Positions 1 to 11,448 of a stretch of 64,000 bases of DNA are shown piece by piece. Each line of letters opens with the position of its first letter. Position 1 is the first letter of the stretch. Below the pieces are notes generated by a model. The model had not been told where the DNA came from. It made no database searches and worked only from the letters and a program-made list of their open reading frames with translations. Origin of the DNA: Pilaira anomala (lineage: Eukaryota; Mucoromycota; Mucoromycetes; Mucorales; Mucoraceae); the NCBI GenBank assembly GCA_025716855.1, contig JAIXMQ010000055.1, positions 124,001-188,000 on the forward strand. The letters run 5' to 3'. The translations under genes and the position numbers were made by a program.

Positions 1-205
1 TTAACTCATTGTTGCTGTTCAATTGAATATAAAAAAAAAACTTACCTGCAGTGATTCCTTCAGGTGCGTTTAAAGTTAACTCTGTAATAAGAGAGAGTAA
101 ATAAAAAAAAAAGAATAAAGGATAGTGGTATGATCAATTCTTACCTCTGTATTCCGTCATAAGACGCTTTAATGCTGTAGATCCAGTTGTTCTATTGGCG
201 TACAT
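1..205 (-). CDS. UBC7: Ubiquitin-conjugating enzyme E2, UBC7/UBE2G2 type (5' part only)
   Basis: Partial gene running off the left edge. Exon 1 (205 down to 145) starts with ATG and encodes MYANRTTGSTALKRLMTEYR. Exon 2 (81 down to 46) continues ELTLNAPEGITAG, with GTAAG donors at both ends. The joined text closely matches the N-terminus of the Ubc7/UBE2G2 family, which has TALKRLMxEYxxLTLNxPEGIxAG. This E2 acts at the ER membrane with Hrd1/Doa10-type E3 ligases in ER-associated degradation (family knowledge). The active-site cysteine lies outside the window. The next acceptor cannot be fixed: joining at the AG near position 15 gives an early stop, so the intron may continue past position 1. 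Identity is secure; the downstream structure is not visible. Confidence 0.88.
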
Positions 206-729
206 GATTTTTTTTTTATGTAATTAAAAAAGAGAAAAAAGAGAGAAAGAAAAAAAAGGAAAGTAATGGAAGGGGGGACTTTTTTTTTATGAATTGTCTG
301 ACGTTTTTATTGGTCAAGTGTGGTACGACCACAAACAGTTAGTAACACCGGTAGTATATGATGGCATAAATCGTATTAACAACTTTTTTTTTTTTTAAAA
401 AAAAAAGAGATCTTTACCATAAAGAGTAAACAGAAAAGTTTAATCCTATTGTTTTTACAACATGTAAATATTGACAAAAAAAAATGTATAAATGTTTATT
501 CAATTTTTTTTTTCTGTGTGTAAATGAGATGATATGGTTGAAATGATGATGAAAATGATGATAAATGATGAAAATGATGAAAATGATGAATGGATGAATG
601 CAAAAAAGATGAAATAGTCTTTGTAAAGACTTAATATGAAAAATGAAAAAAGCCATAAAGACCAATGAATGATGAAGATCTTTTTTTTTTTAAAAAAAAA
701 AAAGACAAATAAAAATAGTAAGAGAACAT
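206..729. other. Intergenic stretch without a supported gene
   Basis: This interval separates the start of the Ubc7 gene from the stop of the small secreted peptide gene. It holds A and T tracts, a GATGAAAAT-type simple repeat at about 541-600, and two T-run/A-run palindromes at about 383-407 and 681-704. Open frames here are low-complexity Phe/His/Ile text and are not credible. Confidence 0.6.
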
Positions 730-897
730 TTAATCATCGACACAGATTCCTTCAGCGGAACACATGGAGCCAGAAGGACAACCCATAGCATCACTACAGT
801 ATTCAACTGGGTCGGGTTCTTGAGCTTGAACCAAGAGAGCAGAAGAGCAAACAATAAGTGCAACAACGAGAAGATATTTCTTGAGAAGAGAAGCCAT
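730..897 (-). CDS. Small secreted cysteine peptide (55 aa)
   Basis: Intronless reading frame from ATG at 897 to TAA at 730-732. It encodes 55 residues: a basic start (MASLLKKY), a hydrophobic core (LLVVALIVCSSALLV) and an Ala-x-Ala-like QAQ cleavage region near residue 25. This leaves a mature acidic peptide of about 30 residues. The mature part has four cysteines in an exactly regular C-x5-C-x5-C-x5-C spacing, which suggests two disulfides. A TATA box lies about 55 bases upstream and an A-rich leader precedes the ATG. I do not recognise the family. It could be a secreted effector-like, surface or antimicrobial-type peptide, but no function can be assigned. It is easily missed because a longer, meaningless frame overlaps it. 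Confidence 0.72.
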   Translation of the reverse strand: MASLLKKYLLVVALIVCSSALLVQAQEPDPVEYCSDAMGCPSGSMCSAEGICVDD

Positions 898-952
898 TTT
901 GATTTAGAATGAAATGATAATAATAATAAAAAAAAAAGCACCAAATGTCCCT

Positions 953-961
953 CTATTTATA
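953..961 (-). promoter_or_regulatory. TATA box of the small secreted peptide gene
   Basis: Reading the minus strand, TATAAATAG lies here, 56 bases before the ATG at 897. That spacing gives a transcription start about 30 bases downstream and a short A-rich 5' leader. A clean TATA box suggests a regulated or strongly expressed gene (inference). Confidence 0.6.
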
Positions 962-1117
962 TGTATATTTTTTTTTTTTTTTTGGTATTAAAGCGTTCAT
1001 CTGTGTGTATGCAGGACGCTTTTTTACTTTGACGTAAATTAATTCTTGTGATTGTAGTAAGACTAGTATAAAAAAGTGTTGATTAATAACGATAGTTAGT
1101 TAATTCTTTTTTTTTTC

Positions 1118-1685
1118 TAGGAAATAGAATTTGTATGGGATGATCGCCCTAATAGAATGTCTGTATTTTTTTTTTTTTTGTCAATAGAGTGAAAAATCGC
1201 TACGATTTTTAGTTAGGGCAGCAAGGATATAATTTAGGTACGCTCATCAAATTACTGTGTGTGTTTCTCCCTGTACATACAGGGGATAAAGTGGTTCCTC
1301 TCTCTCTCTCCCGGAGTATACCATTTTTATTTAGGACAGAAGAAGATGGCTATAATTATTATTCATGTAAAAAAGAAAAGAGAGAGAGAAAAATTATCCA
1401 TTGACCTGTGTGTATATACATAGGCTTTAGTTTGGTTCTTTAAAAAAAAAGCATTATAATTTCTTTTGATGCCATTATATTTGAATAAAAAATAATTGTA
1501 TTTTACGGAACTACTACTGCTTAATTGATTTATTTATTGAATTCTTTTTATGCAGGTACACTAGCATATTCTGACGTACATCGAAAACTTTTTAATAGAG
1601 CTTGGTAAGGCGCTCTTTTTCTCTTATTAGTGGCTAGCTATATTGGCAAGGGAAAGGTTGTGTATGAAAAGAAAGGGGGAGATTA
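1118..1685 (+). CDS. Possible small multi-exon gene, unrecognised
   Basis: Weak candidate. Several pieces look like exons with correct splice borders and mutually compatible phase. About 1122-1163 (after TTTTCTAG) reads EIEFVWDDRPNRMS. 1212-1236 (between TTTTAG and GTACGC) reads LGQQGYNL plus one base. 1556-1608 (after ATGCAG, before GTAAGG) reads TLAYSDVHRKLFNRA plus two bases. About 1640-1685 (after GGCTAG) reads YIGKGKVVYEKKGGD and then stops. A TATAAAA motif sits near 1068-1075. Against it: no clear start codon upstream of the first piece, one intron of about 316 bases (long for this region), and no family match that I recognise. It may be a real short gene, a decayed one, or chance. Confidence 0.28.
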
Positions 1686-2267
1686 GCTTTACGATCGATG
1701 GGTTATTTTTAGCAAAGTGATATAATGTAACCAGACGTTTTTTTGGATGTATCTACTTTTAAAGTATATATATGATTTTACCGTAAATAAATATACAAAC
1801 TCTTTTTTTCTTGTGAAATCGATGGCATTATTACCTCCCTTTCTAGTTAACTATATATTGGAAGTATTTGGAATAGGAATTTAATTGAAAATAACTACAC
1901 GCGTTTGTAAAGACTTCAATATAAAAAAATATATCTTGTGGGGATAAAAACCATTTATTGTCCTAAAGAAATTCTATTATTTTGTCGTTTTGAGTTTTAT
2001 AGATTAAGAGCAATGGTATTTGGAATAGCACAAACGCTTGTAGTTATAAAAATATATATATATGCATATATGAGTATTTTAATGTAAAGAAGAAAAAAAA
2101 AAAGGATATTCTGGTCATTGGAGTCATGGTGAGAAATGAAAAAAAAAAAAAATGCTATGTATTATCTGACAGTTTCTAGGTATGATCTGATCGTTACAAT
2201 ATCATAAAATAACTTTACTGAGATAATGATAAGAGTTAACTATGATTTCATATGTAATAGAGAGACA

Positions 2268-2715
2268 TTAAACGTCGCTCACTTGGATTTCGTATATTGC
2301 GAAACTCTATACATATCACCCACCCCCTTTTTTTTCCCCAAAATCACCCAACCTTTTTTTTTTTAAAAAAAAAAAATAAAAAATGAGCACTTTTCAAGTT
2401 ACTATTGCATTACAGCAGCAAAGCCCTTACGCTAAGCTACGTATTTACTGATCTTAATTCGTTTTTTGATAAAGAAAAAGGGAATGTACACTACAGTTAA
2501 AGTTTTTTATGGTAAAAACATTTGGCCCTAACTCTAGTACATCCCTTTTTCTTTATCAAAAAACGAGTTAAGATCAGTAAATACGTAGCTTAAAGCGTAA
2601 GAACTTTGCTACCGTAATGGAATAGTAGCTTCAAAGGGTGCCGCTTTTTCTTAAAGAAAAAATGGAGTTTCCTGTATTAGGAATTCAGGCGGATAATGTT
2701 TAGTTTTTATCTACT
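2268..2715. mobile_element. Foldback / MITE-like element with long imperfect terminal inverted repeats
   Basis: The left arm (about 2268-2484) and right arm (about 2546-2715) are inverted copies of each other. The inner part is nearly perfect: the text around CTACGTATTTACTGATCTTAA at 2441-2460 returns as its reverse complement at about 2567-2587, and TTTTTTGATAAAGAAAAAGG at 2463-2482 matches 2547-2566. Similarity continues outward to the tips (ATTAAAC at 2270, GTTTAGT at 2700), with the left arm carrying an extra A/T tract and an ATCACCCAA segment. About 60 unrelated bases form the loop. No open frame is present, so the element is non-autonomous. A relative is found at 29985-30175. Confidence 0.75.
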
Positions 2716-2842
2716 AATTAATAAACTCAATTAAAAAAAAAAAGGCATAACGTGTTATAGCTTTATGAAACTGGTTTATATGTGTATGTATGTTGATTAT
2801 TATTATTTACAAATAGTATTATGATGATAAAGGAGAAGTATG

Positions 2843-5800
2843 TTAGATTGTAGTGGGTCCCAGACAATATTTTCTCAAGATGGTAGCTAGTTCCTTTTGC
2901 ATTAAAGGTTTTGTTACATAATCATTCATGCCTGCATTAAGACAATTGGTTTGAGCCGTCGATTGAATATCAGCTATTTAAAAAAAGAAGTTAATGTTTG
3001 TTATCTTTTGTGAAAAATAATAATAATAATAGGAGGATTTACCTGTCAGTGCAATAATAGGCAAGGTAGTGACATAATCCATTTCTTTTTCAAACTGTCT
3101 AATTTTTCGAGTAGCTTCTAATCCATCACAACCAGGCATATGATGATCTATCCAAGCTAAAATATAATATCCAGGGCCTTTTTCTTTCCAAGTATCAAAG
3201 CATTCGAACCCATTATTACATTTATCTACAACAAATCCAAGTTTCATCAATTGCTTTACAATTAACCGTTGTGCAATAAAGTTATCTTCTGCTACCAGGA
3301 TCTTTTGGCCTTTGAAGATAGCAAGTTCTTCATGAGAGAAACCTTGTTGATTTTGTGAAGAGAATGAGCTATTGACGCTCACAAGTCCTGCCTCAGGTGA
3401 CTTTATATTGTTTTGATTCGAGTTGGATTTGGTTACATTAGAATCTAAAAGCTTTAGACTATGACTGGGCTGTAAAGAAGAGACTGGAGGGTTCGAGATA
3501 ACTTTAGCTAATGCGTTCAAGAGTTTGATTCGTCGTACTGGCTTAGATAATCGGGTAACCAGTGGGTGGAAAATATGGTATTGTTGTGCAGTTTCTACAT
3601 TGTTTGTAATTCCAGAATTAGCAAAATGACGACGAATATTATCGACAGTAGGTGCGATCATGAGTAAGATACGGATATTTTGAAGTTGAGGGTGCTTTTC
3701 AATTGCAGAGATTAATTTGATTGTCGTATCAGGAAGTGGAGAGTCCAATATGATACAGTCAAATGGAAAGCCGTTATTACCGTGATTAATAGCAATATCA
3801 ATAGCATCTTCAATATTATCACGATGGTACAAGTGTTTGATCCATGGAATAAAGGCTTCGATCATAGATTTAACTCGGTTTAGACATACCATTAAAATAC
3901 GTGGTTGGCCTAATTGTGAAGTCAGTTCCACAAGTGAGTTTTTTCGAGGATCAATGGTTGCTTCTGAATCGGTAACAGTCGCACCGTCTTTAATACGTAT
4001 TCTGAATGTAAATGTGGAGCCAACATCTACAGTGGATTCAACATGAATATCGCCGTGCATTAATCTAACAAGTTGAAGGCAGATGGAAAGTCCTAATCCC
4101 GTTCCACCGAAATTTCTATAAAATTGAAATTTTTGTTCATATACAAAATAGATAGAAAAAAAAAAAAATAGGATTTACCTTGTGGTTGAACCATCAACTT
4201 GACTAAAAGGTAAGAATAAACCTTTAATTTCATCTTCTGCCATACCTATTCCAGTATCTTGTACAGATATTTTCAAGGTTATATGTCCAGGTTCATCTAC
4301 AGTGTTATCCACTCCACATCTCACTACAACTTCACCATGATGTGTAAATTTAATAGCGTTACCGATCAAGTTCATTAATATTTGACCGATTCGATTACCG
4401 TCACCATAAACGATAGAAGGCACATCATCATCAATAAAATAAGATAATTCCACGTTCTTTGTGGTAGCCAAAGTGATTAATAACTCCATTCTATCTGCAA
4501 TTAAATCCTCAATATAGAACAAGCCATGATGTAACTTGACTTTATGTGCTTCCAGTTTCGAGAAATCCAATAAATCATCAATAATATGCAGCAACATTTC
4601 ACAGCTTTGTTTCGCAATCGATACAAACTCACGTTGTTCAGCATCTAGTCTTGTCTCACTCAATAAAGAAATCGTACCATAAAAGCCAGAGAAGGGTGTA
4701 CGCAGTTCATGAGACATATTAGCCAAGAAATTCGATTTCATCTTGGTCGCACGAAGTGCTTGTTCTCGACTTGCTCTTGCTTCTTCAAGGGCTTTTAATT
4801 GACTTTCGATCATGAGCGCGTTTGCTTTTGTAGCCTTTTGAACTGACTTGAATAAAAGTGCGTTTGTAACCGAGATACCGATTTGGTCACAGAGAAGGGC
4901 TAATACGTTGGCATGTCGATCTGTGAAGGTATTGAGACTGGCTTGAAGGTAAAGGACGCCTACAATTGTGTTCTTGTGCATGATGGGCATACAGATCACT
5001 GCACATTTTTTATGACCGCCATCGCCTGTTGCAAAACGCGAATCGGCCTCTACATTAGGAATAAATAAATTGGCGTGGGTATGAATGACATAATATACAA
5101 TAGAAGTAGTGATCTTATCATCGTCGTCTCGTAAAGGGATAGGTGGTTCAAATGTTTGACAGGTGGGTTCAGTAGAGCGAACAGAATAGGCAGCAATACC
5201 GAAAAATCCTTCCTTGATGATGATCGCACCGGATTCTGCACCTGAGTTTGTCATGATGATACCAATCATTTTCTTTAAAAGTTCGTCAAATGAGTTCATT
5301 TCATTCGATATGACCTGAGAACTCTTGATGATGGATGTCAAATCGACCATATCTAAAGAAAATAGTGTATCTTCATGAGGTTCAGATTCGTCTTGGGCAA
5401 TTGCCGGAGTATTTACATTTTGTGCATGGTCGTTGTTATAGAGTTCCTTTAAGGAGGAATCCGGTGTGGTCTCGTCACTGCTGTTGTTATCCCAGACGTT
5501 CATCGTTTTATCGATCACGGTGGTTGTGCCTACAATGACATCCTCGGTTTGAACAGCCATGTCGGCTTTCTTATAGACGGTTTGGGAATTTAACTCGGTA
5601 TCGTATTTTTTCTTGAGGTATTCGACTTTACCAAATGCACCCCAACGAGCGTAAAATTCAATGGAGCGAGAGATTAAAGGTATAGCAAGCATGGTGAGTC
5701 CACAACGAATGTAGTATTGAGCTGAGAGTTCAAATGCTAATCCAGAGAAGGAGTACCAGTTGCCTTTTAAGGCGAGCTCAATCACTTCGTTGTAAAGTGC

Positions 5801-5878
5801 AAGTGTACGTGGCATATCGGATTCTAAAGTAGAGACTTGGGCTTCCTATAATGTATATTATGAGAATTCTCTTTCTTT

Positions 5879-5942
<64 letters not shown>

Positions 5943-8900
5943 TATGATATGTATTGAAACTTACTACAATGGTTTGATACATTCGATAATTGACTTCAGA
6001 ATGATCTGCGAGTTCACTAAGTCTCATACGATTCTTTTGTAATTGACGATGATATTTTTCTCGTAATTCAGGATCAAGATCTGGATCACGAAGTGATTCT
6101 ACCATGGAAATACAATGATAATACATGGCGATCCCCACATGTCGATGCCTATACATAATAATTTCAGTTAAACTATATTTGAATGTATAAAGTTTTTTTT
6201 TTTTTTTTTTTAACTTACACTGCTTCATTTACAGAATTATCAAATATTTTAAACCCTAATTCGGAAGCAGCTTGAGTAAATCCAAAATGAAATAACAAGA
6301 TCATTTTAAAGCTATAATGCCAATTGAGTGGATTTCCAGAGTTCACACTTTGGCTCTTGAGGTCTTCTACAAAGGATGGTTCATCAAAATTACTATCTGG
6401 ATCGTTCATGAGTTTTTCTGGGTCATCTGTCGCATTTGTCTTGCCTTGAAAGACAAGAACAGATCTCCAGAGTGAAATGTTAAGGATTAATACATCTTTT
6501 GAACTTCCTTTACTACATTCTTCCATAGAGTGGTTCAAATGCCAACGTAATTCGGATAAGTTACAACTTGTCCAGTAGAGTGTACTTGCTACATGGAATA
6601 AAGCCATCGAAGAAAATAACTATATACAAAAAAAAAAGGGGGGGTTTAGTATTAAAAAAAAAATCATCATCATCAGATGAAAGAACTTACGGTATCGCCA
6701 CCAGCAAGAGCGTATTTATATGCTCGTTGGTATTGATAAATGTATTCTCTAACATGAACACCAGTCCATTGAGCCAACATGGCATGATGTACAATAATAG
6801 CTCTTGCAATTTCAGAATTTCCAGCATATTTTTCACTGATGGCCACACCGAAACGACCTAACTTCGCAGCAAACTTGAATTCAGAAACACGAGTGGCTGT
6901 ACAACCTACCCAGATAAAGCCGCCCCCACTTGCAGGAGTATAACCATGTTTCAAAGAAAGTTCACATAACTTGATAGCAAAGAAATCGACAAGGATAGGG
7001 TTTACCCAGTAAGCACCTGTACAAGCCTCATTTAATAAAGTCATGATCGCCAACTGTTTCATGTTCTTACATGGTCCAGATTTGGCAAGAATGTCAAAAC
7101 CCGGAACGGCAATACTTGGTTTAATGGCATGATAGTATTCAATGACTTTTTCATCTGTGATATTCAAATCGACCACGATACCTAATTCTTCAAGACCTTG
7201 TAAGATATTATCGATGCCTTTACGGTACTGAGATTGTTGAAAATAGATTCTAGCCTGAATTCTCCAAGCTTGAGCTCTTTCGACTGGATGATCATGTGTA
7301 TGCTGCATGATTTGTTTCATCATACTTTCTTGAGTCTCTACGGAAAGATCGCGTTCATTATTTTCGTCCTCGGAGTTCTTTAACCAGTTGAGTTCAAGTA
7401 TCTTCATGTACAAATTCAGAGTTTCGTCAAAATAAGTATCGTCACCATCTTGCCAACGTTTTTCCAGATCTTCGTTCAAGAGAGAGAGAGCACAATCGTA
7501 ATAGACGGAAGAGATCTTGAGTGCTCCAGAAAGTGTGGCTTCGTTACCTGCTCGAATCAGTATATCTCGATAAGGTTTGGATTTATCCAGCATGCGAATT
7601 AAGCCTACACTCTTCACGAAATGATCTGCTATTAAAAACACATTATCGTCTTCTTCTACTTCTCCTTCCATCATTAACATCTGTCCGATCTTTAAATGCA
7701 TGCTCTCTCTTTGACTTGGGTCGACAATCAACATAGAGGCCGCTTGATAGTATCGATCATGAATGAAATGAAAATCGTTTCCTGATTTGAACTGAATGAT
7801 ACCTTCATTTAATGAGATCTGAAGTCCCAGCATGGCTTGTGTAGATCGTTTTTCTTCTTCCTCTATGGAAAGTTGGGTCGGGTGTGCACAGACGGCTGTG
7901 GTTGTTGTATCAGAACCATAAGGTTGTTTCGTGATACTGGTGTTACTGGTCGTACTACTGTTTTCATCAGAAGATACATCTGCCCCAGTTGAACTTGCCA
8001 TCATTAACCATTTTATCCTACGAAAATTAAACATGTGACCAATTAAACTTGCCCACATTAAAAAGTATTGTGCGTTCAGATCAAGTGAACGTAAATGTGA
8101 TACCAAGTTACGGACATCAAATAGTTCTTGTGTATTGCTAGTGTTCATGATAAGTTTTGAGTTCTCCAGGTTATGAGTTAATAAGATGATATCGTGTGTG
8201 AGTTTCTTATTGTTGGACTGTTGCTGTTGCTGTTGCTGTAAAGGAGTTTGTGTGTTATCGAATAACTTGGTGATGTTGTCTAGACGAAATTTCCAGTGCT
8301 TCTCAGTCCAGTCGAACCAGATATCGTCTTTTCTTTTCATGGTTTTCAGGAATTGTTTTGCGTAGAATGGGTTACCGCGAGTCCAAGTATAGATGATATC
8401 GACTAAAGGTTGAATTACTTTAAGACGTTGTTGTTGTTCTTCTTTTAGGTCGTATTGAATGGCTGTAGCGACACGATGATTATTATAAAATGTGTTGAGA
8501 ACGAGTTCTTTTAAAACTTCGTTGCCTAATGGATGTAATTTAATGGTGGTCACTGGGTTCGTACATTTTTCTAGCATTTCAATCGCTCGTTTCGGTGTTT
8601 CGTCACCATCACGAAATGTCAAGATAACTAACATCGTTGTACGTGAGGAGATTAAGGCGTTGATAAGGTGAATTGAAGGTTCGTCTAAAATTGTTTTTTT
8701 TTAAAAAAAAAAAAAAAAAAATAGAAAAGAGAAGTGGGAAAAAATATATATATATACATATTAGATATCGATGGTTATTGCTGAGAGGGGAGAAAAAAAA
8801 GCTCCTATCTATTTTGGTTATTTTTCACAACTACTGACCTGCTTCTTGTAGATCATCTAAGCACTAGTACAAAAATGAGTATCTAATGTATGATCATGAA

Positions 8901-11144
8901 CGTGAATCTAAAAAAGAAAAATAGAGACTTACCAAAGTAATCATTTTTTTCCTTGCAATACAACGAATGATATTTAAAAATACCTATAAATAATTTAAGA
9001 AACGTATTATTTACATGTATCAACTTATAAATACTTACAGTATGAAATCGAGTCTCGGTATTTAAAATGGTAGAAAGAGCATCATCATCAGGCACATTTA
9101 CTTTTTCTCTATAATCATACAAGATGGGCCTTAATTCAGGTACCATATTCACCATTAACCTAACATTTGTAAATTGTGGACCTAAATTATCTTTTAAATC
9201 CTTATAAAATTCACGTACAACGTGTTCTGATTCAGTCAATAATTGACGCAAGATGGAAGACAGACAACGTAGTAATCCATTATAAGGTCTCTTTTGATTT
9301 TTATCGAATTTAGCAGATGCGGTATATCCACAGTGACGTGCTTGAACGTTCAAAGTAGAGACCAATGTTGATTTACCTATACCACCTGGACCTTTTAATA
9401 CAATGACTTCACAGCAAGAGGGTTCAAGAGAGGTAGCTGAGTTGACACGAAGTAAATTATCGGCTTCTTTTAAAAGATAATTGGTTTCGGTCGTATGAGC
9501 CGTCTCTCCGTTGGCTTTTCGTTTCTCTTGTTGATGAATGTTGTAGGTGTTTTCGATGATGGAACTGATTAATTCGGTTTCTTTGTTTCGGCCATAAATT
9601 CCATCGGATACTTTAAATACTGGGTTGACATCACGTAGACCTAATGGGAAAAATACCAATGACTATATAATAAAAAAAAAAAGAAAAAAAAAAGTGTGTT
9701 TGTGTCAACATTGATAATTCAAAAAAGTGTAGGTTATGCGCACGCATTAAAAGTATATGAATATATATATATATATACTGTTATTTTTTTTTTTACTTCA
9801 TCAGGGTTTAATGCGGCTACTCTTTTTTGACATTCTATTAAATCTTCTCTTAATCCATAAGCACTATCGTATCTTTCATCTACAGTCTACATATTTTTTT
9901 TTTTGTTTGATTTAGTTAGAAGAAGACACTATATAAAAAAAAGCTTACCTTTCTTGTTAATTTATCAATAATAGAACTTATGACGGGAGGAATATCTTTT
10001 CGAATGGTATGCACAAGAGGTACATTTTTAGACAAGATGGAATGAACAATATCCATTGCACTTCCTTCAAACGGAGGTCTATCGGTCAAGATAACAAAGA
10101 ACATGATACCAAGGGAATACAAATCGGCTCTGTGATCTAAAGCATTTGATGTCCGACCCGTTTGTTCTGGACTCACATATACCAAAGAAGACTGAAACTC
10201 TTTTGGGGAGAAGAATCGACTTGAATTTGGTTTCTTTTGTTGTTGAGAATCGAAATCAGTAAAGTAATTTGATTCTTCCTTGACACGATGTGGATTATAT
10301 CTTACAGAGATTGGTATAGGAGGTAATGGTGGAGGAGTAGGTATTAAGATGGAGTTTGTATTATCCGTTGTAGCCATGAACGATCGCCATCGAGAACTGG
10401 TCAACAATAATTCTTCGTACGAGTTCAATCCACCACCGAAATTCCAGATTTTGGCTTCTAATTTACCTTCCGTTGTATATCCACATTGAAATGCGGAAGG
10501 ACGTAATTCACCGTGAATGACACCATTTTCGTGTAAGAATTGAAGTGACGAACAACATTCGATAGCAAAATTTAGAAATTCGTCTAACGTCATTTGGTCA
10601 AATTGAGGTGGTTGTATGATATTATCCCAAATGTCAGTCGTGTTTGTTAATTGAGAAAGTGAGTAAAGTGAAAAGTAACTCATACTTTTTCCTTTATAAA
10701 AATAAACGTAGTCTGTTGATTTCATGTCTGTATAAAGTATGGCAGCTAAACCATCTTGAACAAGTGAGACATACTCGATGGCAGGAGTTACAAAGTTTTC
10801 ACCATTAGGTAAAGAATGAAGTCTTTTTGAAACGTAGAATTCTCTTTCTAGTCGAACTGAATGGGGTGAAACTTTTGCTAATACGACACTATTATCTGAA
10901 ATTCTAGAGCAAAAAGAAAAAGAGTTATTATTATTATCATCATCATAGCTTTATAGCCCGTACCTCTTTCCAAGGCTGACAGCAATTAATCCGCCTGCTC
11001 CAGCTAACTCGATAGCTTTTCCAAAGGTATAATTTGGTATTCTAATTTCCAAAGTATCATAATTGACATTAAAGTTACCAGGGGCAGTAGCTCTAGGTAA
11101 TGGTCGATCTGCCTTTGACGATTTATTATTAGTTGATTTAGGTG

Positions 11145-11179
<35 letters not shown>

Positions 11180-11250
11180 GTAGTTTGTGTATTTGAATTA
11201 TTATTTAATTTCCCTGGATTTTTCTTTTCTGTGTATCGACGAAAAGACAT
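2843..11250 (-). CDS. Group X-type hybrid histidine kinase (kinase-like, AAA, GAF, HisKA, HATPase, receiver)
   Basis: Twelve exons: 11250-10964, 10903-9949, 9886-9797, 9662-9039, 8983-8933, 8863-8839, 8684-6691, 6619-6219, 6148-5965, 5845-4179, 4115-3043, 2973-2843. Together they encode about 2493 residues. Domains in order: a poly-Asn start; a degenerate Ser/Thr-kinase-like domain (about 55-440); an AAA-type ATPase with P-loop GPGGIGKST and Walker [11 protein letters not shown]; a long helical region; GAF (about 1720-1880); HisKA with phospho-acceptor H in SHELRTP; HATPase_c with an [10 protein letters not shown]-box, DTGIGM and GGTGLGLS; and a C-terminal receiver with VAEDN, acceptor D in WIDHHMP and K in VTKP. 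No membrane segments are seen, so it is probably a cytosolic sensor feeding an Ypd1-type phosphorelay. The layout and length fit fungal group X enzymes (Chk1/Mak2/Mak3-like), tied to oxidative-stress sensing in yeasts (family knowledge). Confidence 0.93.
5882..5941 (+). repeat. 60-base homopolymeric T tract inside a kinase-gene intron
   Basis: An almost pure run of T on the plus strand (poly-A in the sense of the gene) fills most of the intron between exons 9 and 10 of the histidine kinase gene. Its length is prone to change by slippage and to assembly error. Confidence 0.9.
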
Positions 11251-11448
11251 TTTATGTATATTTTAAAGCAGAAGAAGAAAAAAAGAAAAAAAGAGAAAAA
11301 AGAGGAAAACAAAACAAAAAAGGGGCGAATAAAAATATTATATATATATATATCATTAAATGGAAGGGAATAGAATCCTATTCCGTTTTAGGTCAGTGAT
11401 ACCATAATAATAAATTTATATAAATGATCAGTTTTTTTCTATCTAATA

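Noticed and set aside
414..665. 83-residue minus-strand frame rich in Phe, His and Ile
   Set aside because: It is a translation of GATGAAAAT simple repeats and A/T runs, with no splice support or domain.
690..944. 84-residue minus-strand frame overlapping the secreted peptide gene
   Set aside because: Wrong frame. The 730-897 frame has a signal peptide, regular cysteines and a TATA box; this one only runs through homopolymers at both ends.
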